From contig NZ_JOOA01000001.1 of assembly GCF_000712055.1 (NCBI RefSeq), positions 1-64,000 on the forward strand: a DNA stretch of 64,000 nucleotides. Direction: 5' to 3'. This DNA comes from Ruminococcus sp. HUN007. Lineage in GTDB: Bacteria > Bacillota > Clostridia > Oscillospirales > Ruminococcaceae. The notes under the pieces are model-generated. The model did not search any database. It was not told where the DNA came from and worked only from the letters and a program-made list of their open reading frames with translations. The translations under genes were made by a program, and so were the position numbers. Position 1 is the first letter of the stretch. The number at the start of each line of letters is the position of its first letter. Shown here in pieces: positions 1 to 10,143 of the stretch.

Positions 1-1472
1 GAATCTTTCAGAATACATCTTGCTATCGACAAAACGCTGTGCCTGACCTCCCGAAAGCGATTCTCCGCCTTCACCTATTACTGTATCAAACCCATCCGGC
101 AGTTCCATAATGAAATCATAGCAGCGCGCCTTTTTTCGCTGCTTCAATAATCTCTTCACGAGTCGCATCCGGTCTTCCAAGTGCGATATTATTGTAAACT
201 GTATCCTGGAACAGATAAACACGCTGGAACACCATACTGATATTGTCCATGAGTGTTGCAAGCGGGATCTTTCGGATGTCAGTACCCCTTAAGAGAATCT
301 CACCGGATTTAACATCCCAGAATCGTGTAAGCAAGCTTGCAATAGTAGATTTTTCCGCCGCCTGAAGGGCCGACCAGTGCAGTCATTGTGCCCTTATCAG
401 CTTTGAAGGAAACGTCTTTGAGAACATCTTTCTGATCGTAGGCAAATGTTACATTTTTATATTCAATTTCAGGTGCATCTCTGTCTGTAAGAGTCTGTGT
501 ACCGTTGTCATCAAGCTGTTTTTCGGCAAAAAGCGCTTCTATTCTGTCAAGGCAGGCACTCATTACTGTAAGTCTCGCCGCCTCAGAATAGAAAGCCTTG
601 ATCGGTACAAACAGGTCGAAAAGGAAAAGGAGCATACCGATGTAGTAATTAAGCGGCATAGCACCTTTAAAATACAGGCATGTCGAAACTATGAGAAGAA
701 GTACAGTACCGGCGCCGTAGATCATATTCACACCACGTGACCATGGTGCATGTGCCTCTTCAAAGCCAAGATTGACTTTGCAGTTGTTTTCAAAGCTGTC
801 TGTCAGTTCCTTTGATTTTTCACCGAGCAGATTATAGGTCTTGATAATACCGATGCCTTCTGTAAAATCAAGTACCGCTTTAGTCTGTGTTTCAGAGGCA
901 TCCTGTCTTTCCTTTGAATGAGAAAGATCTTTTTTCACCATACCTCTGCCAAGTATTATCATGCAAACAGTAACAGCAAGTGAAGCAAGGCCAAGTCTCC
1001 AGTCAAAGAAAAACATAAACAGTATCATAATGATCTGTGAGAACAGGTAGCTCATTACATCTGCAAGCACCATCATGCAGTTTTCTTCGATGAAGACCAT
1101 ATCTGTAGACAGTACCGAGCTGATTCGTCCGATATTTCCTTCTGTGAAAAATCCCATCGGAAGGTGTCGGAGATGTTCACCGAGTTTCATACGCATATCA
1201 GAAAATATCATGTAACCGGCAGCACTTTGCAGTCTGTCAGCTATATTCTGAAAAACTGCCTGTACTGCAACACTGAGTACAAGCGCAATAGCAGCATAAA
1301 CGCCAGCCTTCTTCGTGAGTTCGCCGTCGATGAAAGCCGATACGATCATAAATGTTGCAATTGCAGGAGACTTCATCAGCATGCCTTTAAGAAATGACAG
1401 GACAAACGCTCCGTATATTCTTCCCTTATATTTACCCGAAACATCAAGGATACGCTTTATCATACTGATCAT
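1..1472 (-). CDS. Fused permease-ATPase ABC transporter subunit, 3' end missing, two frameshifts
   Basis: Exporter-fold ABC half-transporter: an N-terminal six-helix membrane domain followed by a nucleotide-binding domain. Translation from ATG at 1472 (ATGA overlap with the stop of the preceding gene at 1469) runs to a GPSGGGK Walker A segment, where an extra base in a T5 run (350-354) breaks the frame. The Walker A-adjacent reading frame resumes near 334, and a second extra base near 129-130 breaks it again. The C-terminal ATPase with an LSGGQAQR signature continues in a third frame to the left edge, where the gene is cut. Removing one base at each point gives a normal subunit. It forms a heterodimer with the next gene upstream; the pair resembles YbtP/YbtQ-type siderophore transporters. 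The family call is firm; direction of transport and substrate are inferred from the neighbouring NRPS genes. Confidence 0.85.
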
Positions 1473-3212
1473 GCTTTCACCTCATTTCCAATCGTCCAGT
1501 TCGCTCTGGCTTCACTGCTGTTCCAGAGTTTCTGATATTCCTCACAGCTCTGCAGAAGCTTTTCATGAGTGTCGGCGGCAATGATATTTCCATCTTTCAT
1601 AACACATATTTTATCCGCATTAATAATCGTCTGTAAACGATGAGCAATGACAAGGACGGTTTTACCTTTGATAATCTCACCTATTGCTGCATTCATTTTT
1701 TCCTCGTTTTCCGGATCGATAAATGCTGTCGCTTCATCAAGAACAATAACTGGTGCATTTTTCAGTATCGCTCTTGCAAGAGAAATACGCTGGCGTTCAC
1801 CTCCGGAAAGCTGCTTGCCGCCGTCACCAGCCATAGTATCAATGCCCTTAGGAAGACGCTCAAGGAATTCACTGCACTGAGCCTTGTCAGCTGCCGCAAG
1901 TACTTCTTCACGGGAAGCATCAGGTTTTCCTATGAGAATATTGTCATACAGTGTCGTGTTGAATAAAAACTGCTCCTGTGAAACATAGGAAATATTATCA
2001 TTAAGAGCTTCAATGCTCATATCTGTAATGCCCTGACCTCCGAGAGATATCTTACCTCCGTTCAGGTCATAATAATGTACAAGAAGCTTGGCCAGCGTAG
2101 ATTTACCACTGCCCGATTCACCGACCAGAGCGGTAAGAGTTCCCTCGCCAAGTCCCAGTGAAACGCCATGCAGTACTTCCTGTTCCTTGTAAGCGAAATG
2201 TACATCATCAAACTTTACTTCATGTGAAGTTCCTTTAAACGGATGATTTTCAGATTTAAGCGGAGCATTGTCCATGGCTTTTTCAATCTCGTCAACCTTG
2301 TAGTTAAGCTGCGGGAATTTACCTGCAAAGTTCAGCGCCTTAAGCAGCGGTCCTCCGATAGACAGCGTCAGGCAGAACACAAGAACAAGATCAGCAAGTG
2401 AAGCAGTACCTTTTGCAACCATCGTTGTACCGACCGGAAGCATCACGAGCGCAACACACGGAATAAGAGCAGTATAGAGAGCCATCCACGGCCAGCAGAT
2501 CCTGTACCATGCAAGAGTAAAATCACGGTAGCTTTTAATATCGTTCTCATAACGCTTGTAGGATTCACCATCGCGTCCGAAAACCTTGACTACTTCCATA
2601 CCGTTTACGTACTCAATGATCGTGGAGTTCATTTTTGCAGCAGACGTGTAATAATCATTCATTTTCGCCATTCCTGCCTTGAACATCATCCCCATTGCAA
2701 AAAGGCCAAGCGGAAGAGAACAAAGTGCCAGCAGAGCAAGTTTCCAGTTTGCAAAGAACATGCAGACAACAGCGATCAGCGCCAGAGCGAGATTTGAAAT
2801 TCCTTCAGGAATAGCGTGGGCAAGAATAAGTTCGACCTGCTCAATATCATCGGTGAACAGTTTTTTTTATCTTACCGTTTCCCATGTCGTGGATCGTGCC
2901 GAGAGGCTGTCTCTCCAGTTTTTTCTGCAGGGATATACGAATATTTTTCAGCGTATTGTATGCTGAGATATGTGAAAATTTCAGTCCAAGCACATAAAGA
3001 TTAGCATGAACTAACTCGCATACAAAAATAATAGCGATATGCATCGCTAAATAACCAGCTGATAACTTTTCGCCGTCTATCAGCGGTCTGATGATTCGGT
3101 ACACCATAAAAAAAGGTACCATAGAGGCAATAAGTGAAACAAGCATTGTCCACAGTGCCGCGTAAGTGTACCTGATGTAGCTGCCCATATAGGGCTTGAT
3201 CTTGTTAAACAA
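1469..3212 (-). CDS. Fused permease-ATPase ABC transporter subunit, one frameshift
   Basis: Second half of the heterodimeric ABC transporter, about 580 residues after repair. The start is TTG at 3212, overlapping the end of the TetR gene by 8 nt, so it is translationally coupled to its regulator. The frame breaks at an eight-T run (2871-2878 on the plus strand): with seven bases, the segment ending GNGKIKK joins smoothly to LFTDDIEQ and the rest of the membrane domain. The C-terminal ATPase has Walker A GESGSGKST, signature LSGGERQR and Walker B leading to DEATAFIDPENE. Operon: tetR, this gene, then the partner at 1-1472. The homopolymer position suggests a sequencing error more than inactivation. 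Confidence 0.85.
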
Positions 3213-3840
3213 AGTTTACATCGCCTTTCCTTAAAATAATGACCTCTTTCCAGTTGAAAAACCGACAGATAATACGGCAGTGCTCCTCAATCTGCTCCCA
3301 GGACATATCGTGAACGAATGGCTCACAGATACAAGTCCAGAAAGAAGAAAGCAGTACATGGAACTCATCACGTGTTACCTCTGCCTGCGCTAAGCCGCGT
3401 TTTTTTGATTCTGAGTAGTACTGTTCATAGGCATAGCTCATTTTGATTACAAAATCATGATTGAAATTCTCATACTTTGTCCCTGCCGCCTTATCGATCA
3501 GCATGGTGAACGTATTACGATACTTATACAGCAAACTGAACAGTGGTAACATCGAATCATAGGTCATCTGCCATGTATCGTATATCTCCTTATCCAAAAG
3601 TTTGGAAAAGTCGATATTCGATCGTTCCTCAATAAATACTTCAAGCCGCTCTGCTATTTCGTCAACAAGCGCACAGAACAAGTCCTCTTTGCCTTTGTAG
3701 CGTTTGTAGACTGCACCAGTCGTAATACCGGCATTCTCACAGATCGTTTTCAGATCCGACTTTACGAATCCCTTATTAAGAAACTCTGCTTCTGCACTGG
3801 CAAGCAGACGCGGGTCAATACTTCTGTCGGGTACTGACAT
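3205..3840 (-). CDS. TetR/AcrR-family transcriptional regulator
   Basis: 211 residues, standard TetR length. The N-terminal helix-turn-helix is clear at about residues 25-50 (DLKTICENAGITTGAVYKRYKGKE), followed by an all-helical, poorly conserved ligand-binding domain rich in aromatic residues. It is the first gene of the operon with the ABC transporter pair downstream and overlaps the next gene by 8 nt. Two near-palindromic sites cover its own promoter, so autorepression with derepression by a transported ligand is the likely mode. The ligand is unknown; a product or precursor of the adjacent NRPS pathway is a reasonable guess. Confidence 0.9.
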   Translation of the reverse strand: MSVPDRSIDPRLLASAEAEFLNKGFVKSDLKTICENAGITTGAVYKRYKGKEDLFCALVDEIAERLEVFIEERSNIDFSKLLDKEIYDTWQMTYDSMLPLFSLLYKYRNTFTMLIDKAAGTKYENFNHDFVIKMSYAYEQYYSESKKRGLAQAEVTRDEFHVLLSSFWTCICEPFVHDMSWEQIEEHCRIICRFFNWKEVIILRKGDVNFV

Positions 3841-3891
3841 ATGTTTCCTCCTTTCGTTGAAAACTGAATTACCGATAATTCAATTATCAGG

Positions 3892-3936
3892 TTAGCGTAC
3901 GCTTATTATATTAGCATACGCTTACTGCTTTGTCAA
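3892..3936 (-). promoter_or_regulatory. tetR promoter with two palindromic operators
   Basis: On the minus strand, TTGACA (3931-3936) is followed after 17 nt by TAATAT (3908-3913). Two related near-palindromes, TTAGCGTACGCTTA (3892-3905) and TTAGCATACGCTTA (3911-3924), sit just downstream of and across the -10/spacer. This is the expected place for TetR repressor sites. The sites also resemble a weakened form of the GTTAGC-N4-GCTAAC motif found elsewhere in the window, so a second regulator may read them. Confidence 0.7.
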
Positions 3937-3984
3937 GCCATTTGAAACACTAATTTTAAAAATAGGCATAATAGATAAAACACA

Positions 3985-4015
3985 AAGAAAAAAGCCGTCC
4001 AGTTATGAACGGCTT
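3985..4015 (-). terminator. Rho-independent terminator after the FtsX permease gene
   Basis: A 9-bp stem (AAGCCGTTC / GGACGGCTT with one mismatch) and a 6-nt loop are followed on the minus strand by a run of U. It lies about 60 bp beyond the stop at 4078. Confidence 0.8.
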
Positions 4016-4077
4016 AATATTACCATTTCTGCATGAAACAGAAAGTATAATGTTTAGTGAACGTAATTTTTTTCGAT

Positions 4078-6852
4078 TTATTCAGCGTTCTTAAGTGCAA
4101 GAACTTTCGGTATCTTACGAATACGAATGTAGTCGATAATCGTGATTATAAGATAAGCTGCAAATACAAGAACAAATTCCTTGACGAATCCTGATGCCGG
4201 CATTACGAAGTCGAACCACCCGCTCATACTCATTAACATTAGCTGCCATGCAAATTTCATAAGGACGAAACCAAGGTATATTGCAATGAATTCCGAGAAG
4301 AATACCATTAACGCAGTCGGTATAATATAGAGCGACGCAATCTCACCGTTGCTGTAGCCAAGGATCTTAGTCATCGAAATAGCTCGTTCGTTTTTTTCAA
4401 TGATGATCTTTGTAAGAAGATAAAGGATGATCGCAGCAATGATAACGCAAACATACTGGAAGTAAACCATGTAGGCACCCATAGAGTGATCCAGCTGACG
4501 GGCGATCTTAAGCATATCGTCCACAGTGATCTTTTTAACAATGTATTCCTCATCGATGTCATTAACCGGGTTATTGCTTAAATATCCGGTAAAGCTTCCT
4601 TCGTCCTTATCGAACTCATGGTTGAATCTGTCGTTGCTCATAAACACTGTTAAAGCAGCAGTATAATCGTAAATATCGTATACTCTGAATGTGTAGTCCT
4701 TATGCTCATACTTTTCAGAAAGAACAATAGTGTCCCCGGCTTGTACTCCGTACTTGTCAGCATAAGCTTTCGAAACATAGACCTCATCATCGTCTGCATT
4801 CTTTTCATATTTACTGTCAAGATTTATATATTTACTGTTTTCTGCAACACCGTAAACTGAAATTTCTTCGTTGTATGTATCAGATTTTCTTTCCAGCGAA
4901 TAAACGGAAAAGATCTCGGCATCCTTAGCGGCAGTTGTAATAGTGTCTCCGTCTTCATCCTCAGTAGTACTTAAAATGATCTGTTCTTTGGCAAACATAC
5001 CGTCTTCAATATTATTCTGATAATATGAAAGAGTTTCCGGTAAGCCAACGACCATGGAAAGCAGCAGCATAACGAATGTGATTCCTACAAAAAGCATCAG
5101 ATAGTTCGGAATGTTCTGAAGGAATACACGCATTCGGAAACGTGAGAGGAAGTTCCATCTCGGAAGTCTCATGGTCTTCTTCTTTTTGTTCTGCTTAAGA
5201 TCATGTCGTAAGAAGCGCAAAGGTGACAGACGCAGAGTTTTTGTAATTACAACAAGATTTATCACAAGCATGAGAACCAGAGGAATAACTGTTGTACGAA
5301 TAAATGCTTCAGGAGTCCAGATGGTTCTGTACTTCGGCAGACTATAACTGTTATTGTACATTCCTATAACAGTATCCTTGAAAAATGAATAGCCAAGTGC
5401 ATTGCCTGCGATCGCAGCGAAAGCAACTACAAGCAGCGGAGCACTCATGTAATAGCGTAACAGTTCTCCTTTGGTATAACCGGAAGCTCTGAGTGTACCG
5501 ATAACCGATGATTCCTGGTCAAGGGTTGTACTTATAGTTACTGCAAAAATGAATGCAAATACTGCTGTAAGAATGTAAAGAAGCACTCCTGCCATCGCCT
5601 TGTCTGATCCAAGGTCGTTTTTGGCAAAATTCATTGCATTGTTTGCATAGGCAGGAACAAAATCCTTTATTTCAAGATCTTCATTTTCTGAAGCCGCCAC
5701 CTGAGTTAAAAGTACCTTAAGAAAATGGTCTGAAAGTTCTTTTTCCTCATATTCATCCGCCGGAGCGTTATTGTAAGTAAATGCATAATTTGAACTTGTA
5801 TTGCTTCTGATTCTGGCAAAACCTTCGTCTGTGGTCATACCCACATTGAAAGTAAGTGCATCAAACATGGAATCAGTGTTACTCTCGTATAATGTCGAAT
5901 AATCAACGAAAGCAGCAAGTCCGCACACTTCAAACTTCGTTTTTCCTGCATAAATAGTGTCGCCGGTTTTTATTCCGGCATTGTCTGCGTGCATACGGTC
6001 GATAAGTATCTCTTTATCATTTTCAGGAGCATGACCATCAAGTATGTCATACAGATCGATGTCATTTCTTTCAGGATAAACTCTTATCTTTGAATCATTC
6101 GTGCCAGTATTCTTATGTATTTCATCTACATCCTTATAGAAAAGCTCATAAACTGTGACCGGAACAGGATCAAATTCTTCATCCAGTTCATATCTTTCTG
6201 AAAGTTCAGAATATTTTTCATCTATCTTATCATCTATTTCCTTGTGTGCTTTTTCAAAAGCTTCGTCCAGAGCCTTGTCGTAATCTTCAGACTCTTTTGC
6301 AGTTTTCAGTGCCTCTTCATATGCCTTGTCAAAGTTTTCGCTTAAAGCACTGTCATAAGCCTTGTCGATAGCAGCCTGTTTTTCCTCGTCGGAATATTTC
6401 ATACCAGCTTGCTCAGCCTGTGCAAGCTGACCGGTAACAGCTGCAGAAACCTGTTCAAGTATAGCTGCCTTTACCTGCTTTTCTACTTCTTCCGCTACAG
6501 CATCTTCAACGGCGTCAATAACTTCATCCTCTGCCTCATCATAGGCACGTTCACGGAATACTGATACAACATCAGCTTTCTCACCTGATTCTATAGCTTT
6601 GATCGTTTCCTCATCCGCTTTGTCCGAAAGGCGGAAATGTCCGTGCTCACGCTTCATGATCGTAACATTTTCATCAAGCGTGGTAAGCATACTGTTATTG
6701 GCGACATACATACCGGAAACAAATCCTATGACCGTTACCAGCATAAGAAAAATCATTATATAACGTCTTCGATCACGCCAAATGTCCTTCCAGACACGCT
6801 TTACCATCGGATCACGCGGACGCTTTCCGAATGAAATACTGTTCTTTTCCAT
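4078..6852 (-). CDS. FtsX/MacB-type ABC transporter permease with large coiled-coil extracellular region
   Basis: 924 residues. One membrane helix at about residues 32-52 is followed by a ~370-residue external region, then helices near 425-445, 475-495 and 520-545, a second FtsX-like half beginning near 590, and three C-terminal helices. This is the duplicated FtsX layout of MacB/LolE-like ABC systems. The first external segment (about 105-215) is rich in Ala, Glu and Lys with heptad spacing, suggesting a coiled coil. It is paired with the ATPase gene 12 bp upstream. Such systems usually export peptides or work in envelope stress rather than importing. Placed beside the NRPS operon and sharing its operator motif, it may export or protect against the product; this is inference. 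Confidence 0.85.
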   Translation of the reverse strand: MEKNSISFGKRPRDPMVKRVWKDIWRDRRRYIMIFLMLVTVIGFVSGMYVANNSMLTTLDENVTIMKREHGHFRLSDKADEETIKAIESGEKADVVSVFRERAYDEAEDEVIDAVEDAVAEEVEKQVKAAILEQVSAAVTGQLAQAEQAGMKYSDEEKQAAIDKAYDSALSENFDKAYEEALKTAKESEDYDKALDEAFEKAHKEIDDKIDEKYSELSERYELDEEFDPVPVTVYELFYKDVDEIHKNTGTNDSKIRVYPERNDIDLYDILDGHAPENDKEILIDRMHADNAGIKTGDTIYAGKTKFEVCGLAAFVDYSTLYESNTDSMFDALTFNVGMTTDEGFARIRSNTSSNYAFTYNNAPADEYEEKELSDHFLKVLLTQVAASENEDLEIKDFVPAYANNAMNFAKNDLGSDKAMAGVLLYILTAVFAFIFAVTISTTLDQESSVIGTLRASGYTKGELLRYYMSAPLLVVAFAAIAGNALGYSFFKDTVIGMYNNSYSLPKYRTIWTPEAFIRTTVIPLVLMLVINLVVITKTLRLSPLRFLRHDLKQNKKKKTMRLPRWNFLSRFRMRVFLQNIPNYLMLFVGITFVMLLLSMVVGLPETLSYYQNNIEDGMFAKEQIILSTTEDEDGDTITTAAKDAEIFSVYSLERKSDTYNEEISVYGVAENSKYINLDSKYEKNADDDEVYVSKAYADKYGVQAGDTIVLSEKYEHKDYTFRVYDIYDYTAALTVFMSNDRFNHEFDKDEGSFTGYLSNNPVNDIDEEYIVKKITVDDMLKIARQLDHSMGAYMVYFQYVCVIIAAIILYLLTKIIIEKNERAISMTKILGYSNGEIASLYIIPTALMVFFSEFIAIYLGFVLMKFAWQLMLMSMSGWFDFVMPASGFVKEFVLVFAAYLIITIIDYIRIRKIPKVLALKNAE

Positions 6853-6864
6853 ACCGGAGCCCCC

Positions 6865-7581
6865 TTACCAGTCGAGCTCTTCGGCAGTGATCTTTTCAGT
6901 ATTGATTATGTCATGCCTTATCTTACCGTCACGGAACTTGATCACATGGTCAGCCATATTCTTTATAGCTTCGTTGTGAGTAACCATTATTATTGTATTT
7001 CCATACTTCTGGTTTACTTCTTCAATGAGTTTAAGAATCTCCTTGGAAGTCTTGTAATCAAGCGCACCTGTCGGTTCATCACAAAGAAGTATATCTGGAT
7101 TTTTGATTATCGCACGTCCTATGGAAACTCTCTGCTGCTGACCGCCGGAAAGCTGATTCGGAAGTTTATAACGATGATCGTAAAGACCAAGAATCTTTAA
7201 AAGCTCATCAATATCAAGCGGCTTGTCAGAAAGATATGCACCTGTTTCTATATTTTCCTTAACATTGAGGTTTGGTATAAGATTGTACATCTGAAATACG
7301 TATCCCAGATGCTTTCTTCTGTACAGAGTCAGATTCTTTTCGTTCATTTCCTCAAGCTTATCACCATTGATAATGATATCGCCTGAATCTGCGTTATCTA
7401 TTCCTCCGAGAATATTAAGCAGCGTGGACTTACCGGAACCTGACGGGCCGAGAAGAACACAGAATTCTCCCTTTCCAACTGTAAAATCAAGACCTTTCAG
7501 TACTTCCTGTCTTGTTTCTCCTTCGCCGAAACTCTTTTTGAGTCCGCGTACTTCGAGGAATTTTTTCTCCTGTTCACTCAT
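6865..7581 (-). CDS. MacB/LolD-type ABC transporter ATP-binding protein
   Basis: 238 residues, a free-standing nucleotide-binding subunit. Walker A GPSGSGKSTLLN, signature LSGGQQQRVSIGRA, Walker B ILLCDEPTGALD and the H-loop TH are all present; the DEPTGALD form is typical of the MacB/LolD/FtsE branch. The gene comes first in a two-gene operon with the FtsX permease. Its promoter and operator lie about 140-200 bp upstream, and a palindromic repeat has landed in the leader between operator and start codon. Confidence 0.93.
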   Translation of the reverse strand: MSEQEKKFLEVRGLKKSFGEGETRQEVLKGLDFTVGKGEFCVLLGPSGSGKSTLLNILGGIDNADSGDIIINGDKLEEMNEKNLTLYRRKHLGYVFQMYNLIPNLNVKENIETGAYLSDKPLDIDELLKILGLYDHRYKLPNQLSGGQQQRVSIGRAIIKNPDILLCDEPTGALDYKTSKEILKLIEEVNQKYGNTIIMVTHNEAIKNMADHVIKFRDGKIRHDIINTEKITAEELDW

Positions 7582-7609
7582 GATTATTTTGCTCCTTTTC
7601 TATGTCTAA

Positions 7610-7717
7610 GGAAACACTGATTAAATCGGAAATCCGGCTTTGCCGGATTTCCGAAGGTGGGATTTTCGGGGCTTCGCCCCGAACCCCACGCTGATTTATT
7701 CATAAATCAGCGTTTCC
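7610..7717. repeat. MITE-like palindromic repeat, copy 1
   Basis: About 108 bp bounded by GGAAACACTGATTAAATC and its imperfect inverse ending ATCAGCGTTTCC. Inside are three stem-loops: GGAAATCCGGC/GCCGGATTTCC, GGGGC/GCCCC with a TTC-type loop, and CGCTGATTTAT/ATAAATCAGCG. Near-identical copies occur at 41215-41323 (inverted) and 62145-62253. This copy lies in the 5' leader of the ABC ATPase gene at 6865-7581. Confidence 0.85.
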
Positions 7718-7723
7718 CTGATA

Positions 7724-7781
7724 GTTAGTCGCTGCTAACCTTTCCGCTTATAATTATATCACTGTATATTTAGAAATTCAA
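7724..7781 (-). promoter_or_regulatory. Promoter and GTTAG-type operator of the MacB/FtsX operon
   Basis: Minus-strand promoter TTGAAT (7776-7781), 17-nt spacer, TATAAT (7753-7758). The inverted repeat GTTAGTCGCTGCTAAC (7724-7739) begins about 14 bp after the -10, over the transcription start, a classical repressor position. The same motif lies before the NRPS operon and other genes here. Confidence 0.75.
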
Positions 7782-7832
7782 GCCTCTTTTACCATATCAG
7801 TGAATTATCGGCGCTTAGTACAAAATAAAGCA

Positions 7833-7868
7833 GCATCAGCAAAAACAGTTCAACCATTTTGCTGATGC
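7833..7868 (-). terminator. Terminator after metK
   Basis: GCATCAGCAAAA and TTTTGCTGATGC form a long stem with a short loop, followed on the minus strand by a T-rich tract. It lies about 75 bp past the metK stop and would end the long NRPS-cysE-metK transcript. The rest of 7582-7943 holds the repeat and promoter noted separately. Confidence 0.75.
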
Positions 7869-7943
7869 CGATCTTTACATTTGTATTATTGCTAGGAACT
7901 TGTTCCGCTTCTCACATGGATAAGTGAATTAACCAGCTTTTTA

Positions 7944-9125
7944 TCAGAAACCTAAAGCTTTTTTCAGTTCTTCAGTCTTATCTGTCTTTTCCCACGCTGC
8001 GCCAAGATCTTCACGTCCCATATGACCATATGCCGCGAGTTTTCTGTACTGAGGTTTTCTCAGATCAAGTTTTTCTATAATTGATGCAGGTCTGAGATCA
8101 AAAACCTTATTTACAGCTTCTGCTATTTTGTCATCATCAGTCTTACCTGTTCCAAATGTATCTACAAGAACAGATACAGGACTTGCAACACCGATAGCAT
8201 ACGCAAGCTGAACTTCACACTTGTCAGCAAGTCCGGCAGCAACTACGTTCTTTGCAACGTAACGTGCTGCATAAGCTGCTGAACGGTCTACCTTCGTCGG
8301 ATCCTTTCCTGAAAAAGCTCCGCCGCCGTGTCTTGAATATCCGCCGTATGTGTCAACAATAATCTTACGTCCTGTAAGGCCACAGTCGCCCATAGGACCG
8401 CCTGTTACAAATCTTCCTGTCGGGTTGATAAAGTACTTTGTATTATCATCAAGAAATTCAGATGGAATAACTGTTTTAATAACATATTCCATAATATCCT
8501 TTCTGATCTCTTCAAGGCTTACGTCTTCTGAATGCTGAGTAGAAATAACCACCGTATCAACTCTTACCGGCTTTCCGTCATCATACTCAACTGTTACCTG
8601 TGATTTTCCGTCCGGTCGCAGATAATTAAGCGTACCGTTCTTCCTTACTTCCGTAAGTTTAAGAGCAAGCCTGTGAGCAAGAGAGATCGGAAGAGGCATA
8701 AGTTCCCTGGTTTCGTTGCACGCAAAACCAAACATCATGCCCTGGTCACCTGCACCGATCGCATCAGCATCATTCTCACTGCCGTCCTTCGATTCAAGAG
8801 CCTTGTTAACACCAAGAGCTATATCAGCACTCTGTTCATTGATCGAAGTTATAACTGCGCATGTGTTACCGTCAAAACCATATTTTGCTCTGTCGTAGCC
8901 AATATCAGTGACCACATTCCTTACTATACTCGGAATATCGACATATGCACTGGTTGTTATCTCACCCATACACATGATCATACCAGTCGCAGCAGTTGTT
9001 TCGCACGCTACTCTGGCAGCCGGGTCTTTCTCAAGTATTGCATCAAGAACAGCATCCGATATCTGATCGCAGATCTTGTCCGGATGTCCTTCTGTTACTG
9101 ATTCTGAAGTAAAAAATTTCTTCAC
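7944..9125 (-). CDS. metK: S-adenosylmethionine synthetase
   Basis: 393 residues, full family length, beginning at GTG (9125) behind AGGAGG. It makes SAM from methionine and ATP in the cytoplasm. Visible motifs include [16 protein letters not shown] near the N terminus, the [12 protein letters not shown] hexapeptide loop, and [18 protein letters not shown]. It lies 62 bp after the serine acetyltransferase gene with no terminator seen between, so it is probably the last gene of the biosynthetic operon, where it would feed the methyltransferase domains of the NRPS. Whether it is the organism's only metK cannot be judged from this window. Confidence 0.97.
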   Translation of the reverse strand: MKKFFTSESVTEGHPDKICDQISDAVLDAILEKDPAARVACETTAATGMIMCMGEITTSAYVDIPSIVRNVVTDIGYDRAKYGFDGNTCAVITSINEQSADIALGVNKALESKDGSENDADAIGAGDQGMMFGFACNETRELMPLPISLAHRLALKLTEVRKNGTLNYLRPDGKSQVTVEYDDGKPVRVDTVVISTQHSEDVSLEEIRKDIMEYVIKTVIPSEFLDDNTKYFINPTGRFVTGGPMGDCGLTGRKIIVDTYGGYSRHGGGAFSGKDPTKVDRSAAYAARYVAKNVVAAGLADKCEVQLAYAIGVASPVSVLVDTFGTGKTDDDKIAEAVNKVFDLRPASIIEKLDLRKPQYRKLAAYGHMGREDLGAAWEKTDKTEELKKALGF

Positions 9126-9187
9126 CTGTATATCCTCCTGTCGGTGTGACTTTATTTCCCCTCACCCGATATTTCCAAATAAGAGCG

Positions 9188-10120
9188 TTATATAATATAG
9201 AACCACTCATTGTCATTTTCCGATTCAACTTTCTCAACTGAATTAGCCGAATCAAATTTATATCTGAGTTCCTGATTTTTCACGCTGACTTTTGCGCCGT
9301 CAGATACAGAGTGAGTAATAAAAGCATTTCCTCCTATTACTACATTTTTTCCTATAACAGTATCACCGCCAAGGATAGAAGCTCCTGAATATATCGTAAC
9401 ATTGTCTTCGATGGTCGGATGCCGTTTTTTGCTTTTAAGAAGCTGACCGCCTCTTGTCGAAAGCGCACCAAGCGTTACACCCTGATAGATCTTGACATAG
9501 TCCCCTATCTCTGTCGTTTCACCGATCACTATACCTGTTCCGTGATCGATAAAGAAATACTTTCCTATTGAAGCACCCGGATGTATATCGATTCCAGTCT
9601 GGCTGTGAGCATATTCAGTCATCATACGCGGAATTACAGGAACTCCAAGCAGATACAGCTCGTGCGCTATCCTGTTGACAAGTACTGCAAACAGTCCCGG
9701 GTATGAATAGATGATCTCATCCTCGCTGAAAGCAGCCGGATCACCGTCGTAAGCTGCCTGTACATCAGTTTTTATATACTCTCTGATCTTACCGAGTTTT
9801 CCTACAAATTCAAGAGATAACTTCTCGGCTTCTTCTGATCTGTTATCCTCTTCGCCAAGAACAATTGATATCTGCTTTGTAAGCTTGTAAATTACATCCT
9901 CGAGAAGCATTGAAAGATTGTTTCTGAGAGTATACACCTTGATGGATCTGTTTCTGAAATATCCTGGAAAAATTATTTTTCTGAGATCTGTAAGTATCTC
10001 AACTATAACATCCTTGTCCGGATGATTGAATATTTTAGAATCGTCAGTTTTTCTTCTCTCTTCATCATCAGCAAGAAAACTGTTTACGATCCCGCTAATG
10101 CTTTCTTCAATTGCGTTCAA
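9188..10120 (-). CDS. cysE: Serine O-acetyltransferase (EpsC type)
   Basis: 310 residues. It catalyses acetyl transfer from acetyl-CoA to serine, the committed step of cysteine synthesis. The N-terminal ~130 residues are helical; the C-terminal half is a left-handed beta-helix of hexapeptide repeats (HSQTGIDIHPGASIG, FFIDHGTGIVIGETT, then VTLGALS and GASILGGDTVIG), with the DHGTG active-site histidine/aspartate motif. The length and long N-terminal helical region fit the EpsC group. It lies 23 bp after the FAAL gene, so cysteine supply is placed in the same operon as three cysteine-loading adenylation domains. Confidence 0.95.
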   Translation of the reverse strand: MNAIEESISGIVNSFLADDEERRKTDDSKIFNHPDKDVIVEILTDLRKIIFPGYFRNRSIKVYTLRNNLSMLLEDVIYKLTKQISIVLGEEDNRSEEAEKLSLEFVGKLGKIREYIKTDVQAAYDGDPAAFSEDEIIYSYPGLFAVLVNRIAHELYLLGVPVIPRMMTEYAHSQTGIDIHPGASIGKYFFIDHGTGIVIGETTEIGDYVKIYQGVTLGALSTRGGQLLKSKKRHPTIEDNVTIYSGASILGGDTVIGKNVVIGGNAFITHSVSDGAKVSVKNQELRYKFDSANSVEKVESENDNEWFYII

Positions 10121-10143
10121 GCCATATTCTCCTCTGTGTTTTC

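Noticed and set aside
9126..9187. SAM riboswitch before metK
   Set aside because: The 62-bp gap is too short and has no matching structure.
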